A stretch of 64,000 nt of DNA, from contig NC_090168.1 of NCBI RefSeq assembly GCF_017916325.1, positions 381,692 to 445,691 on the forward strand, read 5' to 3'. Shown here piece after piece: positions 1 through 10,249 of this stretch. The stretch is from Leishmania martiniquensis. Lineage: Eukaryota > Euglenozoa > Kinetoplastea > Trypanosomatida > Trypanosomatidae. Numbering within the stretch: position 1 is the stretch's first letter; every line of letters starts with the position of its first letter. The translations under genes and the position numbers were made by a program. The notes below the pieces were generated by a model that was not told the DNA's origin, did no database searches, and worked only from the letters and a program-made list of their open reading frames with translations.

Positions 1-1539
1 GGCCCGAACTTTATCATCGCATTCCGCGTGTCGCTTCTCGATCTCGTGCCGGACGGCTCGACGCAGGCGGAGGTGTTTGCGCTTACAGAGAAAGTGGCCA
101 ACTCCGGGGCGGACGTTATCGACAGCGGCATTGGCTGGCACGAGTCCCGCGTGCCGACGATTGCCACCTCCGTGCCGCGTGCGGGCTACACGTGGGCCAC
201 AGCAGCGGTGCGGTCGCATCTTCGCCGGCAAGGGTGCGGTATCCCTCTCATTGCCGTGAATCGATTGAACCACCCGGACGTTCTGGAGCAAGTATTGGAG
301 GATGGTGACGCGGACCTCGTCGCCATGGCACGTCCCTTCCTCAGCGATCCATACTTTGTAGAAAAGACAATGACAGGCGCGGCCGATCGCATCAACATCT
401 GCATTGCCTGCAACCAGGCGTGCCTGGACAACGTCTTCAAAGGGAAGACTGCGTGCTGCATGCTCAACCCGCTAGCCGCGCACGAGGAAGAGCGCGCAGC
501 GTTGCCTGTCTCTACGGCGAAGAAGATAGCCGTCATTGGTGGCGGCCCGGCAGGCGCGTCGGCCGCGATAACCCTTGCTGATCGCGGCCACAAGGTCACA
601 CTATACGAGGCGAAGTCTGTGCTGGGCGGTCAGTTCAACCTGGCGAAGCGCATACCTGGAAAGGAAGAGTACCAGAGCAGCATCGACTACTGGACGAACA
701 CCCTGGGGAAGCACCCAAACGTGACGCTAAAGCTGAACACGCACGCCACGGTGGAGGCGGTGGCGGCGGTCGGCTACGATGACGTGGTGGTGGCAACGGG
801 GTGTGAGCCGCACGCGAAATCGGATGCGGTCATTGCCGGCATGGACAAGTACACGAACGTCTTCTCGTACACGGAGGCTCTCTTTCACCCGGAAAAAGTG
901 GGCCGTCAGGTGGCGGTCATCGGTGCTGGCGGCATCGGCTTCGACATGGCTGAGTTTCTCACTTCCCCGCACAGCGCCTCAGCGGAGACGGTCGCTGCGG
1001 CGCAGTACACAAAGTTTGAAAAGCAGGAAAACTTCAAGTTTCGAAAGAAGTGGGGCATCCACTCTGCTGCCGCCCTGCAGGAGGAAGGGAAGGCCGACAC
1101 CGCCGCCGGCTCGAACGGCAGTAGCAGATGCCTTTCACCCCTCCCAGGAGGCCTTGTGCAGCCGGTGATTCCTCCACCGTACCGCGAGGTGACGATGTTG
1201 CAGCGCAGCCGCGGAAAACTGGGAGCCCATCTTGGTGCGACAACGGGGTGGATTCGGCGCCTTGAGATTCGCATGAATCGTGTCAAGGCGGTGGATGGAG
1301 TAACCTACAAGAGCTTTGACGGCAAGAGCCTTGTTTACCTGGACAAGGAGGGCAAGGAGCAGACGCTGGTGGTGGACAGCGTTGTGCTGTGCACGGGGCA
1401 AACCTCAAACAAGGAGTTTGAGAAGGCTGCCAAGACGGTTTTGCCGAAGCTGCACACAATCGGTGGATGTGACTTTACAAAGAAGCTGGATGCGAAGCTG
1501 GCCATCCTGCAAGCACACAGCGTGGCGATTCGCCTATGA
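1..1539 (+). CDS. fadH: 2,4-dienoyl-CoA reductase (NADPH), FadH type, 5' end missing
   Basis: Reduces 2,4-dienoyl-CoA with NADPH during beta-oxidation of unsaturated fatty acids. The reading frame is open from base 1, so the N-terminal part of the TIM barrel lies outside the window; 512 residues remain. Visible in order: the end of the old-yellow-enzyme barrel with the GIGWHE motif (His47, equivalent to the catalytic His of E. coli FadH); the 4Fe-4S cysteines C134, C137, C141 and C153 in the family spacing CX2CX3CX11C; the FAD dinucleotide motif GGGPAG (180-185); and the NADPH-binding GAGGIG (308-313). Colinear with E. coli FadH, with an extra segment after the NADPH motif (about 320-395). 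The C-terminus I-R-L only weakly resembles a peroxisomal PTS1, so its compartment is undecided. A repeat copy lies about 840 bases downstream of the stop. Confidence 0.95.
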   Translation, partial: GPNFIIAFRVSLLDLVPDGSTQAEVFALTEKVANSGADVIDSGIGWHESRVPTIATSVPRAGYTWATAAVRSHLRRQGCGIPLIAVNRLNHPDVLEQVLEDGDADLVAMARPFLSDPYFVEKTMTGAADRINICIACNQACLDNVFKGKTACCMLNPLAAHEEERAALPVSTAKKIAVIGGGPAGASAAITLADRGHKVTLYEAKSVLGGQFNLAKRIPGKEEYQSSIDYWTNTLGKHPNVTLKLNTHATVEAVAAVGYDDVVVATGCEPHAKSDAVIAGMDKYTNVFSYTEALFHPEKVGRQVAVIGAGGIGFDMAEFLTSPHSASAETVAAAQYTKFEKQENFKFRKKWGIHSAAALQEEGKADTAAGSNGSSRCLSPLPGGLVQPVIPPPYREVTMLQRSRGKLGAHLGATTGWIRRLEIRMNRVKAVDGVTYKSFDGKSLVYLDKEGKEQTLVVDSVVLCTGQTSNKEFEKAAKTVLPKLHTIGGCDFTKKLDAKLAILQAHSVAIRL

Positions 1540-2379
1540 GCAGCGGATTGGTTGCCGCTACAATGCAGCGTCGAGTCGATGCTTTCGGTGGGAGGTGCAC
1601 CTCTCTGCTCTTCTCTTTGGCCTTTGTCGTTCTGCAGCCCTGCACGAGGAGGACGCTTCCCCTTTTCGTGCCCGGTGATGGTGGCCAAAATATATACCTG
1701 CCGCAAGCGCTGATATCGTCATGTCGTAGGAGTTGCTCATGACCTTTGTTGCTTAGCGTTTCTTCCTCTTAGCCCCCCTCCCTTCCCTTCGATTGACTTC
1801 CCCCCTGCCACCCCATCGCTTTACATGCTGCCCTTGAGCATGCAGATCAGTTTTCTGCTGGCATGCTCGCGATTTACAGACTGACCGAGGAGTGGGCCAA
1901 ACAGATCGCCGGCGTTTCAATGCTTTCCTTGTATCTTTTCCCCCTCCGACTGGCTGCTTCAAGCCCTTTTTTCTCTCGATGTTCCCATTGGAACTCGTTA
2001 CGTCAGTATGTGTGAGCCTGTAGGGTGTGGGGCGTTCACCTTACCCTTCCCCCTCCCCTTTCAGACACCTCGCCGTGCATCGCGCCGTCAAGACACTCGA
2101 CTCCGGTCGTCGTCACGTTCGTTGTGCAGGGTCAGGTTTTTTTTCTGTGTTGCCTGGCGCCAGCCCCCCTCTCTCCTTCTCTTTTTGGGAATGTCTGCCG
2201 TTGCCGTCTTTCCATTCCTTCCATCTTGGTGTCTGCGGGATGTATGTGCCTGTGCCTCTGCCTGTTCCGCCTTTCTGAGAGGAGCGGGAGGAAACAGTTT
2301 CTCTGAGCTCCTTCCGCTCCCCCCCACTGGACACCTTTTCACTCCGCCTCTTTTCCTTTCATTTCTCTCCTTTTTAGGC

Positions 2380-2856
2380 CCCTCTCACCCCGGATGGCGT
2401 TCGGGGCAGAGAGGGGTGGAGGGCGGGAGCGCGCGGCACACACCCCTCTTCGTGTGCGAGCACCAGGCAGCCCACCCTTCGCCTCCGTTCCTTCATCCCG
2501 CAGCGCCCTTTCAGCCCCATGCGGAGCGCCCTCTGGTGGCGATAGGACGACGCACCTGCGGCAGCGGCCGCGCTATCGCCATTCGTATGATGGGCCGCGT
2601 ACCAGCGCGACTCGAGCGTACCCCACGCGGCCCTCTCCCTCTGCCTGCCGGTGTGGGGAGCCTTGGGGCGACCGCCCTAGGTGTGCGCGCTCAGACGGGT
2701 AGCGTACGGGGCAGGGGGGCGGCGCTCGCGATGGCCGAGTGCGGCGCTGTGCTGTAGCGTGTGTGTGTGTGTGTGTTTGCACACGGCCGCCCCGCACCAG
2801 GCAGCCGCGTCTGTGGCAGGGCCGGTGATGGAGGAGGATGTGGGCCGGAAGCAGAG
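2380..2856 (+). repeat. Interspersed repeat copy 1 (SIDER-like, tail type A)
   Basis: First of five near-identical copies. It starts with CCCTCTCACCCCGG, where the other hairpin-bearing copies have CCCTCTCGCCCCGG, and has one further internal A/G difference near 2597. It ends with tail type A (GATGGAGGAGGATGTGGG... to GCAGAG), shared only with the copy at 45783. Contains a (GT)n tract. No target-site duplication or poly(A) end is obvious. Size, 3'-UTR position and sense orientation fit the SIDER retroposon class of Leishmania; the family assignment is inference. Confidence 0.85.
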
Positions 2857-3643
2857 GTGAGCTGCGGTGCCTTTTTTTCAATAGCTCATACGTTGGAGCT
2901 CATCCACGACAAAAAAAACGAATGTTTTTTTTTCTCCCCTCTTTCCCTCTCTCTATGCACTCTCTCGGGCTGCTCAGTGGGGTAAACCCTCTTCGCTTGC
3001 ACTTTTTTGACTGCTTGCTGATGCAAGGCAGACACGCCGGACGGCGAACGTTTCACAACAGAAGGAGAAATGCACTCGATGGAGCGACTCAGTTGAGCGG
3101 CTGTGCCTCCTGGCTAGACGTCGTGGGCACTTTCGAGGTTGGAAAAGAAAGACGAGAAGCACTTTTAAGAGAGCCAACTAGGGCACGGCTGCGCCGCTGG
3201 AAGCGTCATGGGTGCCTGAGAACGGGGCATGCACCACAGAGGGTGCCGCCGCAGATATGTTCGTCGACTGCAGAGGGGTTATCGATCCACTTTTTTTTAG
3301 GTCTCGGGTAGACCTTCAAGCGGATCGCAATAGGGCGCACCATTCGGCGTCTCTCGCTGCTGCCTTGCTTCGTCGCCCTCCTTTCGGAGGAGTCTCTCGA
3401 GCGCGACGATAAGAGCTGCATCCATCCTCATCAGGCCTGCGCACTGCTTCCTGTCGTGTTTGCATTGCTGTGCTCCTCTTCCCTTCTCGTTCTTTTTTTT
3501 TCGCCTCTCATACGCTCGTTGTCTTGCCAAATGTATGAGTGCGTCTGTGTGTGTGTGTGCATGTTGGGCACCTGCTGTGCACTCGACGCCAATCACGAAG
3601 CGTCTACGTCTGCGCGAAAGTGGCTGGCACTCGCGCCTTTTAA

Positions 3644-3690
3644 CCTCCTCTCCTCCTCTCCTCTCTTCCTTCTCTTCTCTCCCTGCGTAG
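3644..3690 (+). promoter_or_regulatory. Putative trans-splice acceptor for the gene at 3740
   Basis: A long C/T tract ends in GCGTAG at 3690. No ATG occurs between this AG and the ATG at 3740. Confidence 0.65.
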
Positions 3691-3739
3691 TCGCCCGTCC
3701 ACGCACGCATTACCAAAACGTCGTGCTCCATTGGCGAAG

Positions 3740-5863
3740 ATGTGGATGCGCTTCTCTCGCCGTCTGCTGTTTTATATACCGCCTCCATCGCCGGCGGCGG
3801 CAGCGCAGCGCGTCACGCCAAGGACCCCACCGCGCCATCGAGGTTCAGAAGCTAGCGGGCCAGCTAGCACGAATACTGCTGCCTCAAGCCCTCGCAAGCC
3901 ATGCGCGTTTGACAGCGGGTCTCCAGCTGACGACACGCGGCACTCCAACTACCGTCGACGTCCACTATGTCGATCCCTGAGGCCTGGGGACTCACTGCCA
4001 ACACTATTTTCAAGCGACGAAGCGCACGGGTCCTCTGATGGCTACACTTCTCAGCGCCAGGTGTACCGACAGCGTCGCAACGCCGCCAACGACTCAGGCG
4101 GTGCTCCAGTGGATGAGGCAGTTGCGGGCTCGCTTTTTACACCGCTTCCTCGCTCCTACGGTTTCTATGACGGCATCGACGAGCACGCGCGGGAAGCCCC
4201 GCGCCCGTCGCGTGAGGAGCGGCTGCAGCTCTTGCGCGAGTCGCTCGAGGCGCACGCCGCCTCCGCTGTCGAGTTCACGGACGGCGGCGAGGACGACGTG
4301 GAACTGAATGGCTTGCCGGCCGATCAGTACCATGGCCAAGCCGGGTGGACAACCATCCCGAAGGATTCGGCGCTGTTCAATAGCATGTACGGTGTGGGCG
4401 ATTTGGAGTCGCGCAAGCGCATGAACTCATGGAGTGTGGCAAGGCGTCACTGCCATGCCGGCGGCGACGTGGGCGAACTGCTGGGTGACTTGGCAGCTGC
4501 GTCTGCGCAGCGTCCCGGCGTGCACGAGGTGGAGGGCGAGCAAGCGGACCAAGAGGTACTCGACGACCGCCGACGCCGCCGGCAGCATGAAGACGGGTTC
4601 TTATCCACATCTTTGGAAGGGGAGCTCCTGGCTCCAATGCAGGAGAGCGTGGGGCAACCGCGAAGCACATACGCTCTGCGAAAACTATTTGTGGACGGCC
4701 TGGTAGGATATCAAGGCGTGATCACCAGGGCTGAGGAGGCCACCATGAGCGAGGAGCTGCTGCATCTCCTGCAGGATGCTCGGGCTGCTTACATCGCCGA
4801 GGAGGCGCGCTACTGCGTGAATCTCTATGAGAAGGAGCTTGGCATCCCCGGGAAAGACACCCTCGCTTTTGCGCTCTCGAGGTGCGAAACACTGCAGCGG
4901 GTGCTCCACCGCTTCTTCTTTCTGGGCCTGATCCCTTCCGTGCCCAACGTGTGCCAGGTTAGTGAGATGGTGGGCACCTTTAGCGGCTACCCTGTACACC
5001 GACACCCACCGTCGATCGGGTCCTATGTTGGGGTGCTGAACCTGGTCTCCACCAGTTTGCTTCACCTTCAGCACAAAGACGCGCCGTGGTACCCTCGCCT
5101 GCATCTCACACCGCGCAGCCTTTTCGTGGTCACCGAGCCGTGCCTAAGTGAGTACGCGATGGGGTACAAGAACACGCATCAGCCCTTCCATGCCTTTGAG
5201 TACGCGACGCGCGTCTCCAAGGACTACCGTATCGAGGTGCTCTTTGCCACCGTCGAGACAGCGCAGACAAGGACCCTGTCCGAGGCAGTGCAGCTGACCG
5301 AGTACGCTGAACGGCGGTCGCGCGAGGGGACAGCGAAGCTTTTGCCTGGGGCGTCGCCATCCCTCACCGAGGCACCCCCGCACGCCACTTTGACAGCGGC
5401 AGAGCGGGCCACTGGTGTTCCTCTTCGCGGGCGTGCTGACGAATGGCTACAGCGCCTGCGGGACAACCTGCACGAGTCTGAGGGTGCGAGGGATAGCGGG
5501 CATGCGAAGCCGCTTGATGGGCACGCGCTGCGACGCCAGCTGCTTTCGTCCCATTTGGTTGGCGAGCGGCCCCGCGTGGACAGCGGTCGCAGCGATGTTG
5601 ACGGCAAAAGTGGAGCCGCTATTGATGCGGGTGCAACCGCGAAGGCGGCAGAAGCGGAAGGGGAGACGATGCACGGCGACAAGGATGCGTCGCTCTCGGC
5701 CAAGACGACCTCGGGTGCACAGCGGCGAATGGAAGCGCTGAAGGCACGCTACAATTTTGCACAGAAGCTGAAGGTCTTGCAGCAGCGTGTGGAGGTGACG
5801 AATGACGGGCCGCGGCTTATTCGAGGGCACGCGCCACGAGACCGGCGACTCGGCATTAAGTAA
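3740..5863 (+). CDS. Putative mitochondrial protein with degenerate AlkB-like (2OG-Fe dioxygenase fold) domain
   Basis: 707 residues. The N-terminus (MWMRFSRRLLFY) is basic and amphipathic, like a mitochondrial presequence. Residues about 315-510 resemble the AlkB/ALKBH fold. There is a GYQGVIT...E-E-A opening segment near 320; then P402-N-V-C-Q-V with E409; then a GYPVHRHPPSIGS segment where ALKBH proteins have their first metal-binding His-x-Asp; then T-P-R-S-L-F-V-V (457-464); and a final Y-R-I-E-V-L-F strand with R497 where the 2-oxoglutarate arginine normally sits. The Asp of HxD is replaced (H420-R-H422) and no distal His appears near 476, so catalysis is doubtful. The rest is low complexity, with a charged C-terminal helix (about 655-690). 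The fold call rests on motif reading only. Start chosen as the first ATG after the acceptor at 3690. Confidence 0.7.
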   Translation: MWMRFSRRLLFYIPPPSPAAAAQRVTPRTPPRHRGSEASGPASTNTAASSPRKPCAFDSGSPADDTRHSNYRRRPLCRSLRPGDSLPTLFSSDEAHGSSDGYTSQRQVYRQRRNAANDSGGAPVDEAVAGSLFTPLPRSYGFYDGIDEHAREAPRPSREERLQLLRESLEAHAASAVEFTDGGEDDVELNGLPADQYHGQAGWTTIPKDSALFNSMYGVGDLESRKRMNSWSVARRHCHAGGDVGELLGDLAAASAQRPGVHEVEGEQADQEVLDDRRRRRQHEDGFLSTSLEGELLAPMQESVGQPRSTYALRKLFVDGLVGYQGVITRAEEATMSEELLHLLQDARAAYIAEEARYCVNLYEKELGIPGKDTLAFALSRCETLQRVLHRFFFLGLIPSVPNVCQVSEMVGTFSGYPVHRHPPSIGSYVGVLNLVSTSLLHLQHKDAPWYPRLHLTPRSLFVVTEPCLSEYAMGYKNTHQPFHAFEYATRVSKDYRIEVLFATVETAQTRTLSEAVQLTEYAERRSREGTAKLLPGASPSLTEAPPHATLTAAERATGVPLRGRADEWLQRLRDNLHESEGARDSGHAKPLDGHALRRQLLSSHLVGERPRVDSGRSDVDGKSGAAIDAGATAKAAEAEGETMHGDKDASLSAKTTSGAQRRMEALKARYNFAQKLKVLQQRVEVTNDGPRLIRGHAPRDRRLGIK

Positions 5864-6604
5864 AGGTGAGCCCTGCCCTCCTCCTCCTCCTCCCATCCCT
5901 ACTGCTTCGTTCGCTACCCCCCCCAGGCGCTGGCGTATCCGCCCTAAGCGTGCAGTCGTGTTTGGTGGTGATTTGCATGGGCCTTCCCTCTCCGCCGCTT
6001 CGCTTTCTTCTCTCTTTTTTTTTCTGTTGCCCTCCTCTCGCCTCCATCCCTCTGCGCCTCTCTCACCCCTTTCGCAGACGCGTTACGGCTCTGGACGGAG
6101 AAGCATAAAGCAGTGAATTAAGCGCAGAGATAGCTGGGAGAGGAGGTGAGCGCCTGAGGGTGTCTGCGCATGACGGGGCGTTCTCCCATAGCGGTGCACA
6201 TGCTCACGTCGACGCAGAGTGCGGAGGGCGGCACGATCAGTGTTTGCACGCGGGGCCGTTCACACAGTTTCGCGCAAGAGAGCGCTCGGCAGTTCACAAC
6301 GGTGCGCCCAGTGAAGGGGCTTCTCTCCTTCCGCCGCCCCCCTCCCCCCTTTTCAGGCGCCTGCTGCTTTCTTCCACCTTCCTCGTCAGATGGCCCCTGT
6401 TCGCCTTTTCTCGCCTTCCCCTGTCTGTCGCCCTCACGGAGTGCGTTTGCTCGGCTACTGCACCCGAGCGCGCGCTGACACCCTCGAAGGGCTTCGTCGT
6501 CTAAAACCCCCAGAGGAGCACGGCAAATTAAAAGAAAAAGCAGCAAGTCAAAGGGGGCATTGGAGAGCGCGGCGTCTTCCTTACGAACAAGAAAAAAACG
6601 CGGC
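5864..6604. other. Intergenic region
   Basis: C/T-rich spacer with acceptor-like AGs at 6356, 6389 and 6441. I see no supported gene. Confidence 0.7.
6394..6441 (+). promoter_or_regulatory. Putative trans-splice acceptor for the gene at 6605
   Basis: C/T-rich tract followed by AG at 6440-6441. From here the first ATG is 6605. Two earlier acceptor-like AGs (6356, 6389) would leave an out-of-frame ATG at 6390 in the leader, so the downstream AG is preferred. Confidence 0.5.
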
Positions 6605-9487
6605 ATGCTCCCCCGGAGGCTGGGGACCGCCTTGCGGCGATCCTGTTACGCCTCCGTGGCAGCTGCCGCTCCGACGCAGCTTGAGGTGCGCCTACCGCTG
6701 GTGAACGTCCGCCCTTTTTCTGCCATTGATCCTCTTCATCACCGTCAACGCGAGCTTACTGTCCACTCAGACTGCTTCCAGTCCGCCTCGCAGGTAATCT
6801 GTGCCCAGACAGCGACGGCGCAGAATTCACCTGCAGGTCTCAGCGTCACTCTCCCACCGCTTTGTGCGTGGGGCGTCTGCGCAGACAGTGACTGCGCCAC
6901 CGAGGACCGCGACTCTCTACACGGCATTGGTGGCCGTAGCAGTAACCGCAAAGCGAACCGCTACGCCGGTGTGTGGGCTCCTATCGAGTCCTATCTGGGG
7001 CCTCTCAGCGCTGCCGCCACCGACAATAACGGAGGAGGGGCGTTGGACACGACCCCCACCAGCTCGCCAGCGCCTCGGTGCCTCGTTTTGCGCCTCTTTC
7101 CAGACTTGACCATCGCGCAGCTCCCCACGTTGCGCCGGCGCCGCACGGGAGGTTGCCGCGCACCTCGCCTTCTGTGCAGTGGCGTCATTGCTCTGCATGA
7201 GTACCCACTCGAGGCCATCGTGGGTGCAACGGCGCTATGGGGTGGAGGCGGTGCCGACCCTCAGCGAGTGTTTCGCTGCGCTATTGAGTGCCTAAGCGAG
7301 GTCGGCCAGCGATTTCTTCCGAGACTGCCACTCGTATTGCAGCTGCCGACGAGATTGCTGGTCTCGCAGCAGTTTCTCCATGACCTTGCGACGCTGCTTG
7401 TCCGCGACAGGTGGCGAAGCGTGTCGTTTGAGCTGCCCTCTACGCACCAGCTCTATTCCTGTTGCGGCGAGAGAGGTGGTGCCGGTGTGCCTGCTTTCTC
7501 TGCGGTGGACACGGGAGCGTCGGAGGCTGCGTGGTGCCAATTACCTCTCCTCTGCACCCCATGGACGACTTTGTGCCGCCACCCTGGACTGGGGCAGACA
7601 CTGCGGCAGCTGCGCCGTCACGATGTGGTCCCCTTTCACGTGCTCTACTCGTGGGCTGTGGCGGAGAAGCAGCTCTTTAAGGGGCTGGAGCTGTCCATCG
7701 TCGTGGACACGACCGCCCCGATGCCTGGAGAGGAGGCGTTACAGGTGTACCTGCAGAGCCCTAGTAGCGTAGGACGACCTGCTGAGGAGCTCCAGTATGT
7801 GGCGCCGCTGGCCTCACAGCAGCTCCGCGACTCTACAGACGCCGCTCTTTCGTTCTCTCAAAGTGACGGGGAGGCCCATCGCATGCACGGGCGCGGATGC
7901 GTCACTGAAAACTCAGGGGCGGCACACAGGGCGAGGGCGGGTCTCTCCAACGGCGTGCTCGACGCTGTACGGCGGCAGGGTGGTCCGCCGACACCGCGCG
8001 AGAGCGGCGGAGTCGACTTGGATCAAGTCGAGAAGGAGTGGCGGCTGCGGAAGGGCACCGAGAGCTCCCCGTCTGGAGCTGCGACGGTGGCGGCGAAGAC
8101 CATACCGCTTGCAACCTCCGCGAGCCACGGCGACCTCTCGCTGGTCCTCGACGCACCACCAGATCATTTGCGCACCCTCATCGAGAAGTCGATCGTCGAT
8201 GGCAACGCTACGGCTCGGCCTGTCCCGCCACAGCAGCAGTGCTTCCTACAGAAAGTGGGGCAGCTTGCTCAGCGCACGGAGGTTCCTCCAGCCGCTTCGT
8301 CCGGCTGCGCTACCGTCCCTACATCTACCGCAGCTGGCGAGGATGACCAGAGCGCGTCACTGATGAATCAAGCCGAGGCGCTGGAGAAACTTCTGAGGGA
8401 GGCCGACGGCACCGATGCGGATTCGGGTACCGCGAGCTGTGATGTCGAGACAATGCTAGCGGAGATGCAGCGGTACATGCGTGCCCACGGACAGCCTCCG
8501 CCACGTGAGGCGAATGACGACGCCGCGGGACACGCATCCGCCAACCCTTCGCCAGTCAAGCAACGATACACGGGTGGGCCAAACGACGCGCATGGGGCCC
8601 GTCTCGCGACCACCTCCAACCCGTGGTCTGCGTTTCCGGGGTACTGGTCGTGCATACACACCCTCGTGCAGAAGGTCACGCGTGCGACCTTGTTGTGGAC
8701 CGCACCCACGTTCAACACAGCCGCGGTGCGCGCATGGACGGCTGCCTATCACGCATCACGACACCATTCTGCGGGCCATGGTGAGGCGCACGTGCCTGCG
8801 GGGGATGCACCGCTGCCAATGGTGGTCCCCGTGCACATGCCAGTGCAGTCCGCGATGCATGTGGAAGTGGAGCGACTTCTGCGCGAGGGCCGCTGGTTTG
8901 GCCAGCCGCCACTACTTGGCGGAATGGAGGAGGGCAATCCACTTCACACGTGGCTGCCTGCGTCACTGAACGTGGCCCTCACTGACGCTTTGTCTAGGCT
9001 CCCAAGTGACTACCAAGCACGCGAGCGGCGCCGGCTGCTGCACAATCATCGGCGGCTGCGAAAGGAGGGGGCGCGGGCTGCACGCTGCCGCGACAGTGTG
9101 ATTGAGCTCACCGCGCCGCCGCCGACCTGCTCCTCAGCTTCGGGAGACGAGGAGCAGCCCTACTCGGTGCGTATCCGGATCAGTGAGGAGGCGCGCTCTT
9201 TGTACCTCCTCACGCCGGCGCAGGTCGCGGAATGCGAGTCGCGGGCGTTGAGACAGGCTGCCGCGGCATGTGGAACTGGCGGAGAGGAAGCCGAACAGTT
9301 CTGCGAGAGTGTCCGTGGCGTAGACAACGCCTTCATGCGGGCGCTGGAGGAAGGCTACCGTGCCGGTTTGCTGACGAGTGATGCGACTCTGGCGCACTGG
9401 GGGCTGTCCACATCGCTTGTGCACGTTCCCACACCGGGATTGAGCGCCGACGAGCTTTACCGCTCCTTGTACTCGCTTTCGCCATGA
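6605..9487 (+). CDS. Unrecognised protein, putative mitochondrial
   Basis: 960 residues. The N-terminus MLPRRLGTALRRSCYAS is rich in Arg, Ser and Ala without acidic residues, typical of a mitochondrial presequence. Residues about 120-400 look folded, with alternating hydrophobic segments. A low-complexity, Ser/Ala/Gly-rich middle (about 430-680) follows, then a second folded C-terminal part (about 690-960) containing a very basic helix (Q-A-R-E-R-R-R-L-L-H-N-H-R-R-L-R-K-E) near 810-830. I do not recognise a catalytic motif or family. A mitochondrial ribosome or RNA-metabolism role is possible from the charge pattern but is not shown. The start is the first ATG after the acceptor at 6441; an upstream in-frame TTG at 6560 is not credible. 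Confidence 0.85.
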   Translation: MLPRRLGTALRRSCYASVAAAAPTQLEVRLPLVNVRPFSAIDPLHHRQRELTVHSDCFQSASQVICAQTATAQNSPAGLSVTLPPLCAWGVCADSDCATEDRDSLHGIGGRSSNRKANRYAGVWAPIESYLGPLSAAATDNNGGGALDTTPTSSPAPRCLVLRLFPDLTIAQLPTLRRRRTGGCRAPRLLCSGVIALHEYPLEAIVGATALWGGGGADPQRVFRCAIECLSEVGQRFLPRLPLVLQLPTRLLVSQQFLHDLATLLVRDRWRSVSFELPSTHQLYSCCGERGGAGVPAFSAVDTGASEAAWCQLPLLCTPWTTLCRHPGLGQTLRQLRRHDVVPFHVLYSWAVAEKQLFKGLELSIVVDTTAPMPGEEALQVYLQSPSSVGRPAEELQYVAPLASQQLRDSTDAALSFSQSDGEAHRMHGRGCVTENSGAAHRARAGLSNGVLDAVRRQGGPPTPRESGGVDLDQVEKEWRLRKGTESSPSGAATVAAKTIPLATSASHGDLSLVLDAPPDHLRTLIEKSIVDGNATARPVPPQQQCFLQKVGQLAQRTEVPPAASSGCATVPTSTAAGEDDQSASLMNQAEALEKLLREADGTDADSGTASCDVETMLAEMQRYMRAHGQPPPREANDDAAGHASANPSPVKQRYTGGPNDAHGARLATTSNPWSAFPGYWSCIHTLVQKVTRATLLWTAPTFNTAAVRAWTAAYHASRHHSAGHGEAHVPAGDAPLPMVVPVHMPVQSAMHVEVERLLREGRWFGQPPLLGGMEEGNPLHTWLPASLNVALTDALSRLPSDYQARERRRLLHNHRRLRKEGARAARCRDSVIELTAPPPTCSSASGDEEQPYSVRIRISEEARSLYLLTPAQVAECESRALRQAAAACGTGGEEAEQFCESVRGVDNAFMRALEEGYRAGLLTSDATLAHWGLSTSLVHVPTPGLSADELYRSLYSLSP

Positions 9488-10249
9488 AGAACGACGAAAA
9501 CGCCTCGCAGGCTCTCGCCGAGAAAGGGAGGCGGAAGCGACTGGTTGGGCGGGGGACGACCGCGGCGCTTGCGCCAATGTGCGAATTCCCTTCTCCTTCA
9601 AGTCGTGGGCCCTTTTTCTTGGCCGGTAGTAGCCGTCGTCCGCCCCTGTCTGTGACTGTGTCTCTGAGTAGTGTGCGCGGATGCGCAATCTCTAAATCGT
9701 AGTGACTCTCCTGAGCCGTTCCGCTGGCCACGTACTCAGCCTGCCTTTTCTGTGCAGCTCGTTGACGCTCAGATGCGCATCATGTCCGTGAGGAAGGCCA
9801 TTGTGGGCGCCTTGGAGTCGGAGTGCTGGTGGACTAGCTTCACATGCGTGCGTGCACGCAACAGCAGACACGTCGCTGTGTACCTCCTTTCCACTCGGCT
9901 CGAGAGCAGCTGGCCCATCGCATGCACCTCGGCGAAAGCCATCGCTACGCATCCTCTCGTTGGTGCAAATGCAGGGCTGACTCGCCTCCCTCGATCCCCT
10001 ACCCCCCGTGTGCAGAACCGTTCCCTCCTCTCTTCCGCCTCTCGCTCGCCAACCTCCGCTGTCGCCGGCATGGCTCTGCCCTTTTCTCCTTCCAGGGGCG
10101 CATATGCCCGCCTTCGTTGGCGGCGGTTGCTCAAGCGTGGGTTGCGGTTGTCCCTGTGGAGAAGAGGGCCCTGCGTTGCGCATAGGTCACGGCCACACAC
10201 GCTCGGGCTCAGAGACCCTCCCAGAAGCCGCTTTACTTGGCTTTTAGTG
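9488..10249. other. Intergenic region
   Basis: Open in the frame of the next gene back to about 9671, but C/T-rich and without recognisable protein character. It contains the proposed acceptor at 10095. No other gene seen. Confidence 0.65.
10074..10095 (+). promoter_or_regulatory. Putative trans-splice acceptor for the gene at 10250
   Basis: CTCTGCCCTTTTCTCCTTCCAG ends at 10095. The in-frame ATGs at 9774 and 10070 would be upstream of this site, which supports the start at 10250. Confidence 0.6.

Larger units (their letters stand above)
1540..3739. other. Intergenic region with one interspersed repeat copy
   Basis: Contains the 3' UTR of the FadH gene, repeat copy 1 (2380-2856), C/T-rich tracts around 2040-2370 and 3640-3690, a (GT)n tract near 2760-2780, and the splice acceptor of the next gene. 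I see no supported coding sequence or RNA gene. Confidence 0.7.

Noticed and set aside
2394..2757. Open frames of about 100 and 120 codons repeated at each interspersed repeat
   Set aside because: They recur because the repeat copies are nearly identical and GC-rich. Two overlapping + strand frames and the opposite strand are all open, and none resembles a protein.
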